A stretch of DNA of 62,721 bases from Oscillibacter sp. (GCA_017527365.1 JAFXQD010000052.1:1-62721); one strand, 5' to 3'; positions 42,844-51,693 are shown, numbered from the stretch's first letter. Translations and numbers: made by a program. The notes: generated by a model not told the origin, from the sequence alone.

Positions 42844-43956
42844 TCATTCCGACAGTTCGAGGGCGCGGGCGATAATCTGATTGGACACCAAGAAGCCCCG
42901 CGCCGTGAGCGACACGCGCCCGCCGTCGGCGGCGGCGTAGCCCGCCTTGACGCATTGCGACAGGAATCCCGCGTCGAACGCCCGCCCGAACCGCGCCGCG
43001 TATTCCGAAAGCGGCACGCCGTCCGAGGTGCGCAAGCCCAGCATGAGCCATTCCCGCGCCCGCTCCCGCGGCGAAATCGCGGACGATTCCGAACGCGCCC
43101 AATCGCGGCGGACAAACGCGCCCAAGTCCCGCGCCCACGCGAACCGCTCCCCGTCGAAATCCGAATGCGCCCCCGCCCCGAAGCCCAAGTATTCGCCCAG
43201 CGTCCAGTATTTCAGGTTGTGCCGCGACTCATAGCCCGGCTTTGCGAAGTTCGACACTTCATATTGTCGATAGCCGCGCCGCGACAGCGCGTCAACCGCC
43301 CGCAGGTACCGCTCCGCCTGCGCGTCGTCGTCGGGGAAGGGCAAGTCCCGGCGACTGCATAGCGGCGTCCCCGGCTCGACCTTCAAGCCGTAGCACGACA
43401 TATGCTCCGGCAACAGTTCTGCGGCGCGTTCCACGCTCTCCCGCCACGATTGCGCCGTCTCCCCCGGCAAGCCGTATATCAAATCCAGCGACACGTTTTC
43501 AAACCCGGCGCGGCGCAATACTTTCACGGCGTCCGCCGCCTGTTCCGCCGTATGCACGCGCCCGACGGCGCGCAAGAGCGCGTTGTCGAACGACTGCGCG
43601 CCCAGCGACACGCGGTTATACCCGGCGGCGCGGAGTTCGGCGAACCAGCCCCCGACGGAATCCGGGTTGGCTTCCGCCGTGATTTCGGCGTCCGGAGCGA
43701 CGGCGTACAAGCCCCGCACGGCTTGCAGAATCCGCACGAGCCGCGCCGCGCCCAGATACGACGGCGTGCCCCCGCCGACGTAGACCGTATCGACAACGCG
43801 GGCGGCGGCGCGGGGCGCGAACGCTTCCAACTGCGCTATGAGCGCGTCGGCGTAATCGTCCATGCGTTCTTCCGCCCCGGCGAGGGAGTAGAAGTCGCAA
43901 TAGGCGCATTTGGACTTGCAGAACGGGACATGAATATATAATCCTAACTTTCGCAT
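42844..43956 (-). CDS. hemW: Radical SAM heme chaperone HemW
   Basis: A 370-residue radical SAM protein of the HemN/HemW family. The cluster motif is Cys13-x3-Cys17-x2-Cys20 in HVPFCKSKCAYCDF, followed by YVGGGTPS. HemW lacks the extra cysteine of the true oxidase HemN directly after this motif, and here Phe follows Asp (CDFYS). HemW is thought to deliver heme to apoproteins. The long frame upstream was rejected in favour of ATG 43956 behind AGGAG. Confidence 0.9.
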   Translation of the reverse strand: MRKLGLYIHVPFCKSKCAYCDFYSLAGAEERMDDYADALIAQLEAFAPRAAARVVDTVYVGGGTPSYLGAARLVRILQAVRGLYAVAPDAEITAEANPDSVGGWFAELRAAGYNRVSLGAQSFDNALLRAVGRVHTAEQAADAVKVLRRAGFENVSLDLIYGLPGETAQSWRESVERAAELLPEHMSCYGLKVEPGTPLCSRRDLPFPDDDAQAERYLRAVDALSRRGYRQYEVSNFAKPGYESRHNLKYWTLGEYLGFGAGAHSDFDGERFAWARDLGAFVRRDWARSESSAISPRERAREWLMLGLRTSDGVPLSEYAARFGRAFDAGFLSQCVKAGYAAADGGRVSLTARGFLVSNQIIARALELSE

Positions 43957-44026
43957 GGCTCGCGCTCCTGTCTCGTATTTTTGGGAAAGTATAGCGCCCC
44001 GCGCCAAAAATGGACAGCAAAAATAT

Positions 44027-44055
44027 TTGACAAAAAGCCCGGAAGCGCGTATACT
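44027..44055 (+). promoter_or_regulatory. Promoter of the tat operon
   Basis: TTGACA (44027-44032) and TATACT (44050-44055) with a 17-base spacer, 40 bases before the first tat gene. It probably also serves the reductase and Rnf-like genes, as no strong promoter or terminator was seen before 45459. Confidence 0.8.
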
Positions 44056-44094
44056 TCTTTTGTCGCTTTTTACGGACGGAGGGAGGCGCGGCGA

Positions 44095-44439
44095 ATGCGA
44101 ATCGGCGTCAGCGAATTGATAGTTGTGCTCATAGTGGCGCTGTTGGTGTTGGGGCCGGACAAACTGCCCCGGTACGCCCGGAAACTGGGCGCGGCGCTGG
44201 CGGAGTTCCGCAAGGCGTCCGACGCGGCGGCGCGGGAGATACGCGAGAACGTCGCCGAGCCGCTGGCGGAGGCGCAGAAGCCTTTGCGCGACGCCATGGA
44301 GCCGTTGGCGGAAACGGAACGCGCCGTCAAGGAAAACTTGCGGGAAGCGCAGGATTCCTTGACGAATATCGGCAAAGACGCCCCGAAGGCGGCGCAAGCG
44401 GTCGGGGCGGCGGAAACGGTCAAGGAGGGTGCGGAATGA
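44095..44439 (+). CDS. tatB: Twin-arginine translocase subunit, TatA/TatB type (long)
   Basis: A 114-residue single-span protein with the Tat N-terminal pattern MRIGVSELIVVLIVALLVLGPDKLP, an amphipathic helix, and a long charged, coiled-coil tail. The tail length is closer to TatB, while Gly-Pro after the helix occurs in both. Its stop overlaps the next tat gene by ATGA. Confidence 0.88.
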   Translation: MRIGVSELIVVLIVALLVLGPDKLPRYARKLGAALAEFRKASDAAAREIRENVAEPLAEAQKPLRDAMEPLAETERAVKENLREAQDSLTNIGKDAPKAAQAVGAAETVKEGAE

Positions 44440-44612
44440 GAATCGGAGTTACGGAGCTGATGGTGATTCTTGCGATAGTGGTCATAGTCTTTGGCCCCAC
44501 GCAGATTCCGAAGCTCACGCGCATGATGGGCAGGGGCGTCAGTCAGTTCAAGAAGGGATTGGACGAGGCGGAGAATGAAGCGGAACAGGGCAGCGCCGAC
44601 GAAAGCCAGTGA
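44436..44612 (+). CDS. tatA: Twin-arginine translocase subunit TatA (short)
   Basis: A 58-residue protein, MRIGVTELMVILAIVVIVFGP then TQIPKLTRMMGRG and a short acidic tail. It has the size and hinge of TatA, the pore-forming subunit. It starts within the stop of the previous gene and runs 38 bases into tatC. Confidence 0.9.
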   Translation: MRIGVTELMVILAIVVIVFGPTQIPKLTRMMGRGVSQFKKGLDEAENEAEQGSADESQ

Positions 44613-45408
44613 CGCGGCGCAAGCGTCCGAAAGCGGCGCGGAAAAGCCCGAAAGCGCGGCGGGAAGCCCCGGCAAGGCGTCGGGGGAAATGGGCGTCACG
44701 GAGCACTTGCGCGAGTTGCGCAACCGTCTGATAGTCTGCCTTGCGGCGCTGTTGTTGTGCATGGGCGCGGGGCTGGCGTTCGCCGACCGCGCCGTAAGGG
44801 CGCTCCTTGCGACGGGCGAGGCTTACGGCTACAGGTTCGTGTACCTGTCGCCGCAGGAAATGCTCTTGCAGTACGTCTCCGTGGCGTTCGTGTGCGCCGT
44901 GTGCGTGACGTTGCCCGTCGCGCTTTACGAAGTCTGGGCGTTTCTCCGCCCCGGACTGAAACGCAACGAGCGCGTGTTCTACATTCTAACCATGCTGTCC
45001 GGGCTTGCGTTCGCCGCGCTGGGCATTCTGTTCGCGGCGAAAGCCCTGATACCGTTCATGTTGCGCTTTCTTATGACGCTCAACCGCGAAAGCGGCGCGG
45101 CGGCGTCCGTCAGCGTGCAGAACTACGTCTCGTTCCTGTTGACGATTTTTGTCATTTTCGCCGTCGTCTTTGAACTGCCCGTCGCAACGGTTCTGCTCAC
45201 GCAGTTGGGGCTTGTGAAGATTGAATGGCTCAAACGCGCCCGCCGCGTCATGATTGTCGTGACGTTCTTTGTCGCGGCGGTCATCACCCCGCCCGACATC
45301 GTGTCGCAGGTCATGGTGGCGTTGCCGCTGTTGGGGCTGTACGAGTTCAGCATACTGGTCAGCGCTTTGGCGGCGCGTCTGCGCAAGCCAAACCCGGAGG
45401 AGGAATAA
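44575..45408 (+). CDS. tatC: Twin-arginine translocase subunit TatC
   Basis: A 277-residue protein with six membrane segments that recognises RR signal peptides. The conserved EHLRELRNRL (about 43-52) opens the family domain, and TLPVALYEVWAFLRPGL and ITPPDIVSQ are present. The first 40 residues are an Ala/Ser/Lys-rich cytoplasmic extension. It begins inside tatA, so the three genes are tightly coupled. A Tat substrate follows 50 bases later. Confidence 0.95.
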   Translation: MKRNRAAPTKASDAAQASESGAEKPESAAGSPGKASGEMGVTEHLRELRNRLIVCLAALLLCMGAGLAFADRAVRALLATGEAYGYRFVYLSPQEMLLQYVSVAFVCAVCVTLPVALYEVWAFLRPGLKRNERVFYILTMLSGLAFAALGILFAAKALIPFMLRFLMTLNRESGAAASVSVQNYVSFLLTIFVIFAVVFELPVATVLLTQLGLVKIEWLKRARRVMIVVTFFVAAVITPPDIVSQVMVALPLLGLYEFSILVSALAARLRKPNPEEE

Positions 45409-45409
45409 G

Positions 45410-45424
45410 CCGGAAAATTTCCGG
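45410..45424 (+). repeat. Short palindrome between tatC and the reductase gene
   Basis: CCGGAAA, one A, TTTCCGG. It may form a small hairpin in the message or be a protein site; no T-run follows. Confidence 0.4.
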
Positions 45425-45458
45425 TCGAATTTCAAATTGTTCATAGGGAGGAATCGCA

Positions 45459-47546
45459 ATGGCAGAGAAAGAAATCACCCGGCGGACTTTCGTAAAGGGA
45501 CTGGCGGCGGGCGTCGCCAGCATTGCGGCGCTGGGCGTGCTGGAAAAAGTCGGCGGGTCGTCGTCGGGGGGCGGCGGCGCGTCAAGCGTCGCGGCGTCCG
45601 GGACGGCGAGCCTGTCCGACGGCATGAAGGCGGAGCTGTCCGCCGCCACAAGCGGGCTGTCCTTCACCCCCGGCACGTACTCGGCGAGCGCCCGCGGAAT
45701 CGCCAGCGACGTGGTAGTGACTATGACGTTCGACGAGACCAAAATCACGGACGTTCAGATTGACGTGTCCGGCGAGACGCCCGACATCGGCGGCAAAATC
45801 GGCGGGCAAATGGCGCAGGCGATTTTGGACAAGCAGTCGGCGGACGTGGACGTTGTCGCCACGGCCACCGTCACTTCCAACGCCATACGCACGGCGGCGG
45901 CAGACTGCATTTCGCAGGCAAGCGGGCAGGCGGTCACGCTGGGCGCGTCCGAAAGCGCGGCGGCGTCCGACGATTGGCTGGGCAAGGCGCCCGAAATCGC
46001 CGACGCCGACATTACCGAAACCGTGGACACCGACATCTTGATTGTCGGGCTTGGCACGGCGGGCTGGCCCGCGCTCATGACCGCCGCCGAAGCCGGCGCG
46101 AACGTCCTCGCAATCGAGAAGAACGCCGAGCCGACGAGCGTCCGGGGCGACATGGGCGCGATTGGCACCAAGTGGCAGAAGGAGACGGAGAAGAAGTTCC
46201 CCAAGACCGCCATCGACAAAATGGAGGCTATCGAGGACATCGTGCGCTACGGCACGGGCTACGTCAACTTTGACCTTGTGCGCTTCTGGGCGGACAACAG
46301 CGCGGAAGCCATCGAATGGATTGGCGGCATTTTGGAGGATTCCGGCAAGTACAAAATCTGGCACGAGGGCGCGGTCGGCGACACGCGCTATCCCGAACGC
46401 GACAAGGCTTACGCCACCGGGCACAGCCCCGAAAAGACGAGCCGCTACAAGGACGACGATACCGTCACGACCAACGGCGTTTTCCTTGACTACCTCCGGA
46501 AATTGAAGTACGACCCGGAAAAAACAATCCGTTGCAATACGGCGTTAGTGCGGCTCGTGCAGAACGAAAACGGCAGGGTTGTCGGGGCAATCGCGCAGGA
46601 TACCAACGACCAGCATTACGTAAAAATCAATACGAAAAAGGGCGTCATCATGTGCGCGGGCGGCTACCTCATGAACACCGCCATGATGAACGCCTTACAG
46701 CCCATGACCCAGAAAATGAAGGTTCAGTGCCGTATCGGCTCGCGTTGCGACGGCTCCGGCATTAAGGCCATGCTCTGGGCGGGCGCCGAAATGGACCCCA
46801 TCCACACTTCCATGATGTTCAACCGTTGTTGCGTCAAGCCCGACGAGACCGCCGGAGCCGACACCACGGGCGAATGGTTCTGGTTCGGCGAACAGCCCTT
46901 CTTGAAGGTCAACCTCAAGGGCGAGCGGTTCTGCAACGAGTCGGGGCCCTACGAGTTTATGTTGCACTCCATGATGATGCAACCCAGCCATACCTACTGC
47001 GACATCTTCGACGCCAACAACAAGCAGTACACCGAACAGTTCCAAGAGGTGGGATGTTGCCGCCTGTGGGACTTCGACAACGGCGCGCCCCCCAACCGTT
47101 ACTATGACGACTGCTGGAAGTCCAACGAGGAACTCATTGAAAAGGGCTATCTCCAGAAGGCGGACACCCTCCCCGAACTCGCCAAAAAGCTGAACATCCC
47201 GGAAGAGGCTTTCGTGAACACCGTCCAGCGCTACAACGTGCTCTGTATGCAGGGCAAGGACGAGGATTTCGGCAAGGCGCGGCACCGCATGACGCCAGTC
47301 AATCAGGCGCCTTATTACGGCGTCCGAACCGCCGCTTGGCACCTGACCACCCTTGACGGCGTCCGCATTAACGCCGACATGCAAGTGTTGCGCGAGAACG
47401 GGACGACCATTGACGGGCTTTACGCGGCGGGCGACTGCTCCGGCGGCTTCTTCGCCAACTGCTACCCCAACCTCTTCACGGGTCTTGCCTGCGGGCGGAG
47501 CATGACCTTCGGGCGGCACGCCGCCTTGGTCCTCTCCGGCATGTGA
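45459..47546 (+). CDS. Tat-exported FMN- and FAD-containing reductase (fumarate reductase-like flavoprotein)
   Basis: A 695-residue exported flavoprotein. The N-terminus has the twin-arginine motif TRRTFVKG and a hydrophobic stretch, then a Gly/Ser linker. Residues about 70-150 form an FMN-binding domain with the covalent attachment threonine expected at Thr137 (VVATATVTS). From about 188 an FAD-binding domain begins with DILIVGLGTAGWPA. This fits extracytoplasmic reductases related to fumarate and urocanate reductases. The C-terminal NRxGG active-site arginine block of fumarate reductases is replaced by FANCYPNLFTG, so the acceptor is unknown. It lies between tatC and Rnf-like genes, its likely exporter and electron source. 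ATG 45459 follows GGGAGG. Confidence 0.9.
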   Translation: MAEKEITRRTFVKGLAAGVASIAALGVLEKVGGSSSGGGGASSVAASGTASLSDGMKAELSAATSGLSFTPGTYSASARGIASDVVVTMTFDETKITDVQIDVSGETPDIGGKIGGQMAQAILDKQSADVDVVATATVTSNAIRTAAADCISQASGQAVTLGASESAAASDDWLGKAPEIADADITETVDTDILIVGLGTAGWPALMTAAEAGANVLAIEKNAEPTSVRGDMGAIGTKWQKETEKKFPKTAIDKMEAIEDIVRYGTGYVNFDLVRFWADNSAEAIEWIGGILEDSGKYKIWHEGAVGDTRYPERDKAYATGHSPEKTSRYKDDDTVTTNGVFLDYLRKLKYDPEKTIRCNTALVRLVQNENGRVVGAIAQDTNDQHYVKINTKKGVIMCAGGYLMNTAMMNALQPMTQKMKVQCRIGSRCDGSGIKAMLWAGAEMDPIHTSMMFNRCCVKPDETAGADTTGEWFWFGEQPFLKVNLKGERFCNESGPYEFMLHSMMMQPSHTYCDIFDANNKQYTEQFQEVGCCRLWDFDNGAPPNRYYDDCWKSNEELIEKGYLQKADTLPELAKKLNIPEEAFVNTVQRYNVLCMQGKDEDFGKARHRMTPVNQAPYYGVRTAAWHLTTLDGVRINADMQVLRENGTTIDGLYAAGDCSGGFFANCYPNLFTGLACGRSMTFGRHAALVLSGM

Positions 47547-47574
47547 GCGCGTCGGAACGAAAGGAGGGGCGCTT

Positions 47575-48936
47575 ATGACAGGGCGCACATTTCGCGGCGG
47601 CGTCCACCCCGACGACGGCAAAGCCTATTCGCGGGACGCCGCGCCGGTCGCGTATGAGCCGACGGGGGAGCTTGTCTTTCCGCTCTCCCAGCACATCGGC
47701 AAGCCCGCGAAACCCGTCGTCAAGCCCGGCGACGCCGTTCTCGTCGGACAGCTTATCGCCGAACAGGACGGCTACGTGTCCGCGAACATCCATTCTTCCG
47801 CGTCCGGGACGGTCAAGGCGATTGAGAAGCGCCGCACGTTAATGGGCAATCTTGGGGAATGCGTCGTGATAGAGAGCGACGGCAAATTCAACGCCGTCGA
47901 GGGCATGGGCAAAAAGACGGAGTGGCGGAATCTGGGGCGGGAGAAAATCCTTGCAAAAATCCGCGAGGCGGGCGTTGTGGGCATGGGCGGCGCGTCGTTC
48001 CCGACCGCCGTCAAGCTGGAGCCCAAAGACCCCGGCGCGATAAGATACGTTATCGCCAACGGCGCGGAGTGCGAGCCGTTTATTACGTGCGACGACCAGT
48101 TGATGAGGACCCGCGCCGGGGAGATTGTCAAGGGCTTGAAAATCATGCTGTCGCTGTTCCCCAACGCGGAAGGCGTGGTTCTGATTGAGGACAACAAGCC
48201 CGAAGCGATAAAAGCCATGACGGAAGCGGCGGCCATGGAAAAGAAAATCCGCGTCCGCGCCGCGCCGACCAAGTACCCGCAGGGCGGGGAAAAGTCGATA
48301 ATCAAAGTTGTGGCGGGGCGCGACACCAAGATGAGCCAGCTCCCCGCCGAAGCCGGGTGCATTGTGGACAACGTTTCCACGGTGTGCGCGATTTACGAGG
48401 CGGTGTGCCTGAACACGCCGCTGATACGCCGCGCCGTCACGGTGACGGGGCCCGCCGTCAAGACGCCGGGCAACTTCATCGTGCGCGTGGGCACGGCGTT
48501 TAGCGAACTGTTGGAGGCGGCGGGGGGCGTCGCCGACGGCGCGGAAATCCGCAAGGCGATAGCGGGCGGCGCCATGATGGGAATCGCCCTCGCCGACTTG
48601 GGCGCGCCCATACAGAAGGCCAGCAACGCTTTGACGCTGTTCGCGGAGGACGAGGTAGAGAAGGCGCAAGAAAAACTAACGCCCTGTATCCGTTGCGGGC
48701 GTTGCAACGAGGTCTGCCCCATGGGGCTCACGCCGCAGATGATGGGCGCCGCCGCCGAACGCAAGGATTACTATAAGTACGAACATCGGCTGTACGGCTT
48801 GGAGTGCGTTTCGTGCGGCTCGTGCACCTACGTCTGCCCGGCGAAACGTCCGCTCATGCAGTTGTTCAAGGACGCCAAAGGCGCGATTCTGGCGGCGCGG
48901 AACGCCGCAAAACAGGGAGGAGGCGCGGCAAAATGA
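47575..48936 (+). CDS. rnfC: Rnf-like electron transport subunit RnfC
   Basis: A 453-residue RnfC. It shows the N-terminal lipoyl-like barrel (about 30-105), the NADH/FMN-binding fold with GMGGASFPTAVKL (about 138-150) and YPQGGEK, an SLBB region, and two [4Fe-4S] sets, CIRCGRCNEVCP and CVSCGSCTYVCP. All key residues are in place. It is the NAD(H)-reactive cytoplasmic face of the Rnf complex. It begins 28 bases behind the reductase gene with AAAGGAGGGG and overlaps the next gene by ATGA. Confidence 0.94.
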   Translation: MTGRTFRGGVHPDDGKAYSRDAAPVAYEPTGELVFPLSQHIGKPAKPVVKPGDAVLVGQLIAEQDGYVSANIHSSASGTVKAIEKRRTLMGNLGECVVIESDGKFNAVEGMGKKTEWRNLGREKILAKIREAGVVGMGGASFPTAVKLEPKDPGAIRYVIANGAECEPFITCDDQLMRTRAGEIVKGLKIMLSLFPNAEGVVLIEDNKPEAIKAMTEAAAMEKKIRVRAAPTKYPQGGEKSIIKVVAGRDTKMSQLPAEAGCIVDNVSTVCAIYEAVCLNTPLIRRAVTVTGPAVKTPGNFIVRVGTAFSELLEAAGGVADGAEIRKAIAGGAMMGIALADLGAPIQKASNALTLFAEDEVEKAQEKLTPCIRCGRCNEVCPMGLTPQMMGAAAERKDYYKYEHRLYGLECVSCGSCTYVCPAKRPLMQLFKDAKGAILAARNAAKQGGGAAK

Positions 48937-50459
48937 GCTATCACGTTTCATCCTCTCCCCACGTCAGAAGCCCGTTGAGCACGGGTCACGTCATGTACGA
49001 CGTGATTCTGGCTTTAATGCCCGCGACGCTCTTCGGCGTCCGGATGTTCGGCGTCCACGCGCTCCTTGTCGTGCTCATGAGCGTGGCTTCCGCCGTCACG
49101 ACGGAATACGTTTTCGACTATATCGCCGGGCGCGAAAACACGCTTTACGACGGGAGCGCCGTCCTGACGGGCTTGCTGTTGGCGCTGTGCATTCCCGCTT
49201 CCGTGCCGCTGTACGTGCCCTATATCGGCTCCGTGTTCGCAATCGCGGTTGTCAAGGGGCTGTTCGGGGGGCTGGGCAAGAACTTCATGAACCCCGCCCT
49301 CGGCGGGCGCGTGTTCCTGTTGCTGTCGTTCGGCGGCGCGATGACGCGCTACGCGATAGACGGCGCAACCAGCGCGACGCCGTTGGCGAATCTGGAAAGC
49401 GGCGCCGCCGTGAACGTCGTGCAAATGTTCACGGGGCACGCCGGGGGCGTCTTGGGCTGTTCCACGTTCGCGCTTTTGCTCGGCGGCTTGTACCTGTGGG
49501 TCATTGACGCGATTTCGTGGCGGATTCCGGTTTCCGTGCTCCTGAGCTTCTCCGTATTCGTCGCGCTGTTCAGCGGCGGCATGAGCCTGCCCGAACTCTG
49601 CGCCCATTTGACGGGCGGCGGAATCGTCATGGCGGCGTTCTTCATGGCGACAGACCCCGTGACATCCCCCGTCACGGCGCCCGGACAACTGCTCTACGGC
49701 TGGCTTATCGGGCTTTTGAGCGCGTTCTTCCGCGTGTTCGGCTCCTCCGCCGATTCCGTCAGCTACGCCGTGATTTTGGCCAACGTCGCAACGCCGCTTA
49801 TCGACGAATTGGTGATTCCGCGCCCGTTCGCCTACCGCAACAACGCCGTGGAAGCCGTCCCGGACGCGGGCGGCGAAAGCAAGTCGGCGTTGCGGAGAGC
49901 CGCCGCGCCGCTGTGCGTGCTCGCCGTGTCGGTCGCGTTATTGTGCGGCGTGGCGGGCGTGACGGCGGGCGTTATCGAAAAGCGCCGGCTCGCCGAACAT
50001 CTCGCCGCCTACCGCGTCCTGTTGCCCAACGCCGTTGACTTCAGCCTTCCGGAAGCCGCCAACCAAGCCGCGCCGGGCTTCGATACGTCCGCCTACGGCA
50101 ACATCGTGATTCAAGAGGCGGCGGCGGGCGCGGACGCGGTCGGGGCGGCGGCGGGGCAGGTCGTCGCCGTGCGCACGTCCGACGGGCGCGACGGCCCGAT
50201 TACCCTTTCCGTCGCCTTCCTGCCCGACGGGACTTTGAACGGTATCCTTTACTCGGAGCTCAACGAAACGCCGGGAATCGGCATGAAAGTCGGGGAGGAT
50301 GCGTTTACCGGGCAGTTCGCCGGGATTCCCGCGCAGACGCTGACGCTCGGCGACGGCATTGACGCCGCGTCCGGGGCTACGATTTCCTCCGCCGCCGTCG
50401 TGAACGCCGTCAACGCCGCGATTGCCTTCCATGACGCCTACGGCGGCGCAATGAATTGA
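48933..50459 (+). CDS. rnfD: RnfD-RnfG fusion protein
   Basis: A 508-residue protein that joins two Rnf subunits. Residues 1-310 are RnfD, a polytopic membrane protein with the FMN-attachment region DGATSATPLA (about 145) and FMATDPVTSP. A linker follows, then one membrane helix (about 325-345, LCVLAVSVALLCGVAGVTAG) and the FMN domain of RnfG with the site DAASGATISS (about 480) and ETPGIGMKV. In other bacteria RnfD and RnfG are separate neighbouring genes. There is no stop or frameshift between the two parts. ATG 48933 overlaps the rnfC stop. Confidence 0.92.
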   Translation: MSYHVSSSPHVRSPLSTGHVMYDVILALMPATLFGVRMFGVHALLVVLMSVASAVTTEYVFDYIAGRENTLYDGSAVLTGLLLALCIPASVPLYVPYIGSVFAIAVVKGLFGGLGKNFMNPALGGRVFLLLSFGGAMTRYAIDGATSATPLANLESGAAVNVVQMFTGHAGGVLGCSTFALLLGGLYLWVIDAISWRIPVSVLLSFSVFVALFSGGMSLPELCAHLTGGGIVMAAFFMATDPVTSPVTAPGQLLYGWLIGLLSAFFRVFGSSADSVSYAVILANVATPLIDELVIPRPFAYRNNAVEAVPDAGGESKSALRRAAAPLCVLAVSVALLCGVAGVTAGVIEKRRLAEHLAAYRVLLPNAVDFSLPEAANQAAPGFDTSAYGNIVIQEAAAGADAVGAAAGQVVAVRTSDGRDGPITLSVAFLPDGTLNGILYSELNETPGIGMKVGEDAFTGQFAGIPAQTLTLGDGIDAASGATISSAAVVNAVNAAIAFHDAYGGAMN

Positions 50460-50475
50460 AAGGGGGCGGAATTTT

Positions 50476-51060
50476 ATGAAAGATTGGAAACGGCCGCTTG
50501 AAAATCCCGTCTCCGCGCTGTTCCTGCTTGGAACCTGCCCCGCGCTGGCGGCTTGCGACACCTTCTGGAACGCCCTCCTAATCGCCGCCGCGACGGTCGT
50601 CGTATTCGACTTGACGAACGCCGTTTTGTACCTGTTGCGCGGCGTGGCGGCGGGCGCGGCAAGGCTGGCGGCTTTGCTCGTGACGGCTTCCGCGCTGTCG
50701 GGAATCGCCGTCCTGCTCGTCGAGGCGTATTTCCCCGCGCAGTACGAGGCCGTCGGGCTTTACATCCCGCTGACGGCGTTGCAGTGCGCGGCGCTTGACC
50801 GGGTTCTGCCCGACGCGGAAACGCCGTCGGGGCTGTCCAAACTTGTGCGCCCGCTCGCGCTGTATGTCCTGACGCTGTGCGCCGTCGGGCTGTTGCGCGA
50901 ACTGCTGGGCGCGGGGACGGCGTTCGGCGTCCCGCTCCTGCCGTCCGGCATGGAGGCGTTGGCGTTCTTCCGGAGTGCCCCCGGCGCGTTCCTGACGCTG
51001 GCTTTCGTCGCCATGGGCGCCAAAGCCGCCGGACTGTTCAGAGAGGAGGCGCCGCAATGA
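50476..51060 (+). CDS. rnfE: Rnf-like subunit RnfE
   Basis: A 194-residue membrane protein with about six helices. It keeps NPVSALFLLGTCPALA with the first conserved cysteine (Cys21) and IPLTALQCAALDR with the second. In Rnf these bind half of a [2Fe-2S] cluster shared with RnfA. It starts behind AAAGGGGG and overlaps the following gene by ATGA. Confidence 0.9.
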   Translation: MKDWKRPLENPVSALFLLGTCPALAACDTFWNALLIAAATVVVFDLTNAVLYLLRGVAAGAARLAALLVTASALSGIAVLLVEAYFPAQYEAVGLYIPLTALQCAALDRVLPDAETPSGLSKLVRPLALYVLTLCAVGLLRELLGAGTAFGVPLLPSGMEALAFFRSAPGAFLTLAFVAMGAKAAGLFREEAPQ

Positions 51061-51617
51061 GCGAGTATTTAATTGGCGCCGTCGCCGCCGCGCTGGTCAA
51101 CTATTGGACGCTGGCGCGGGAGGAATCCGCCGACGCGATAACGCGCCTGAAACAAGCGGGCTGTCTGGGCGGCGCGACCGTCCTTGTCGCGCTCAAAACG
51201 GCGGGGCTGTCGTATGTGCTGTATTACGGCGTCCTGTCGCCGCTGGGCATGGGCGCGGCTCGCGTCCCGCTGTGTTTCCTTACGGCGTTCGCCTGCGCGT
51301 GGGCGACGGGGCAACTGGCGCGGAACGGCGCCGGGGCTTGGGCGGAGTTCGTCGAAACCCGCTGGCCGCTTGTCGCGCTGAACGCCGCCGTTCTGGGCGC
51401 GGCGCTCTACGGCGTCTCGCCGGGGGTCGGCTTTACGGGAATGCTCCTGTCCGCTTTCGGAGCGTCGGCGGCGTTCGCGCTGTCGCTGTTGTCGCTGACC
51501 GCGATACAGGCGCGCACGGACGTTGACGCGCTTCCGGAAAGCGTTCGCGGCTTCCCTGCGCTCCTGCTCGCCGCCGCGCTGATTTCCATGGCGTTGACGG
51601 CCTTCGCGGGGCTGTGA
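51057..51617 (+). CDS. rnfA: Divergent RnfA-like subunit lacking the cluster cysteines
   Basis: A 186-residue membrane protein with the RnfA length and topology. The start YLIGAVAAALVNYW and the end FAGL match RnfA, but the LGxCPF block near residue 26 is replaced by REESADAI, and NCAVLG near residue 110 reads NAAVLG. Both cysteines expected to ligate the [2Fe-2S] cluster are therefore gone. It is the last gene of the set; rnfB, which normally follows rnfA, is absent and a terminator and a convergent gene come next. Confidence 0.85.
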   Translation: MSEYLIGAVAAALVNYWTLAREESADAITRLKQAGCLGGATVLVALKTAGLSYVLYYGVLSPLGMGAARVPLCFLTAFACAWATGQLARNGAGAWAEFVETRWPLVALNAAVLGAALYGVSPGVGFTGMLLSAFGASAAFALSLLSLTAIQARTDVDALPESVRGFPALLLAAALISMALTAFAGL

Positions 51618-51655
51618 CGGCAATCCCTCTTCGCGTTGCGCGGAGGGGCGCAAAT

Positions 51656-51693
51656 CGAAAAAGCCCGCCCCGTTACCGGGGGCGGGCTTTTCA
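51656..51693. terminator. Bidirectional terminator between rnfA and eno
   Basis: AAAAAGCCCGCCCC, a short loop, GGGGGCGGGCTTTTC. It has A-run and T-run on the two flanks and lies between convergent genes. Confidence 0.88.
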
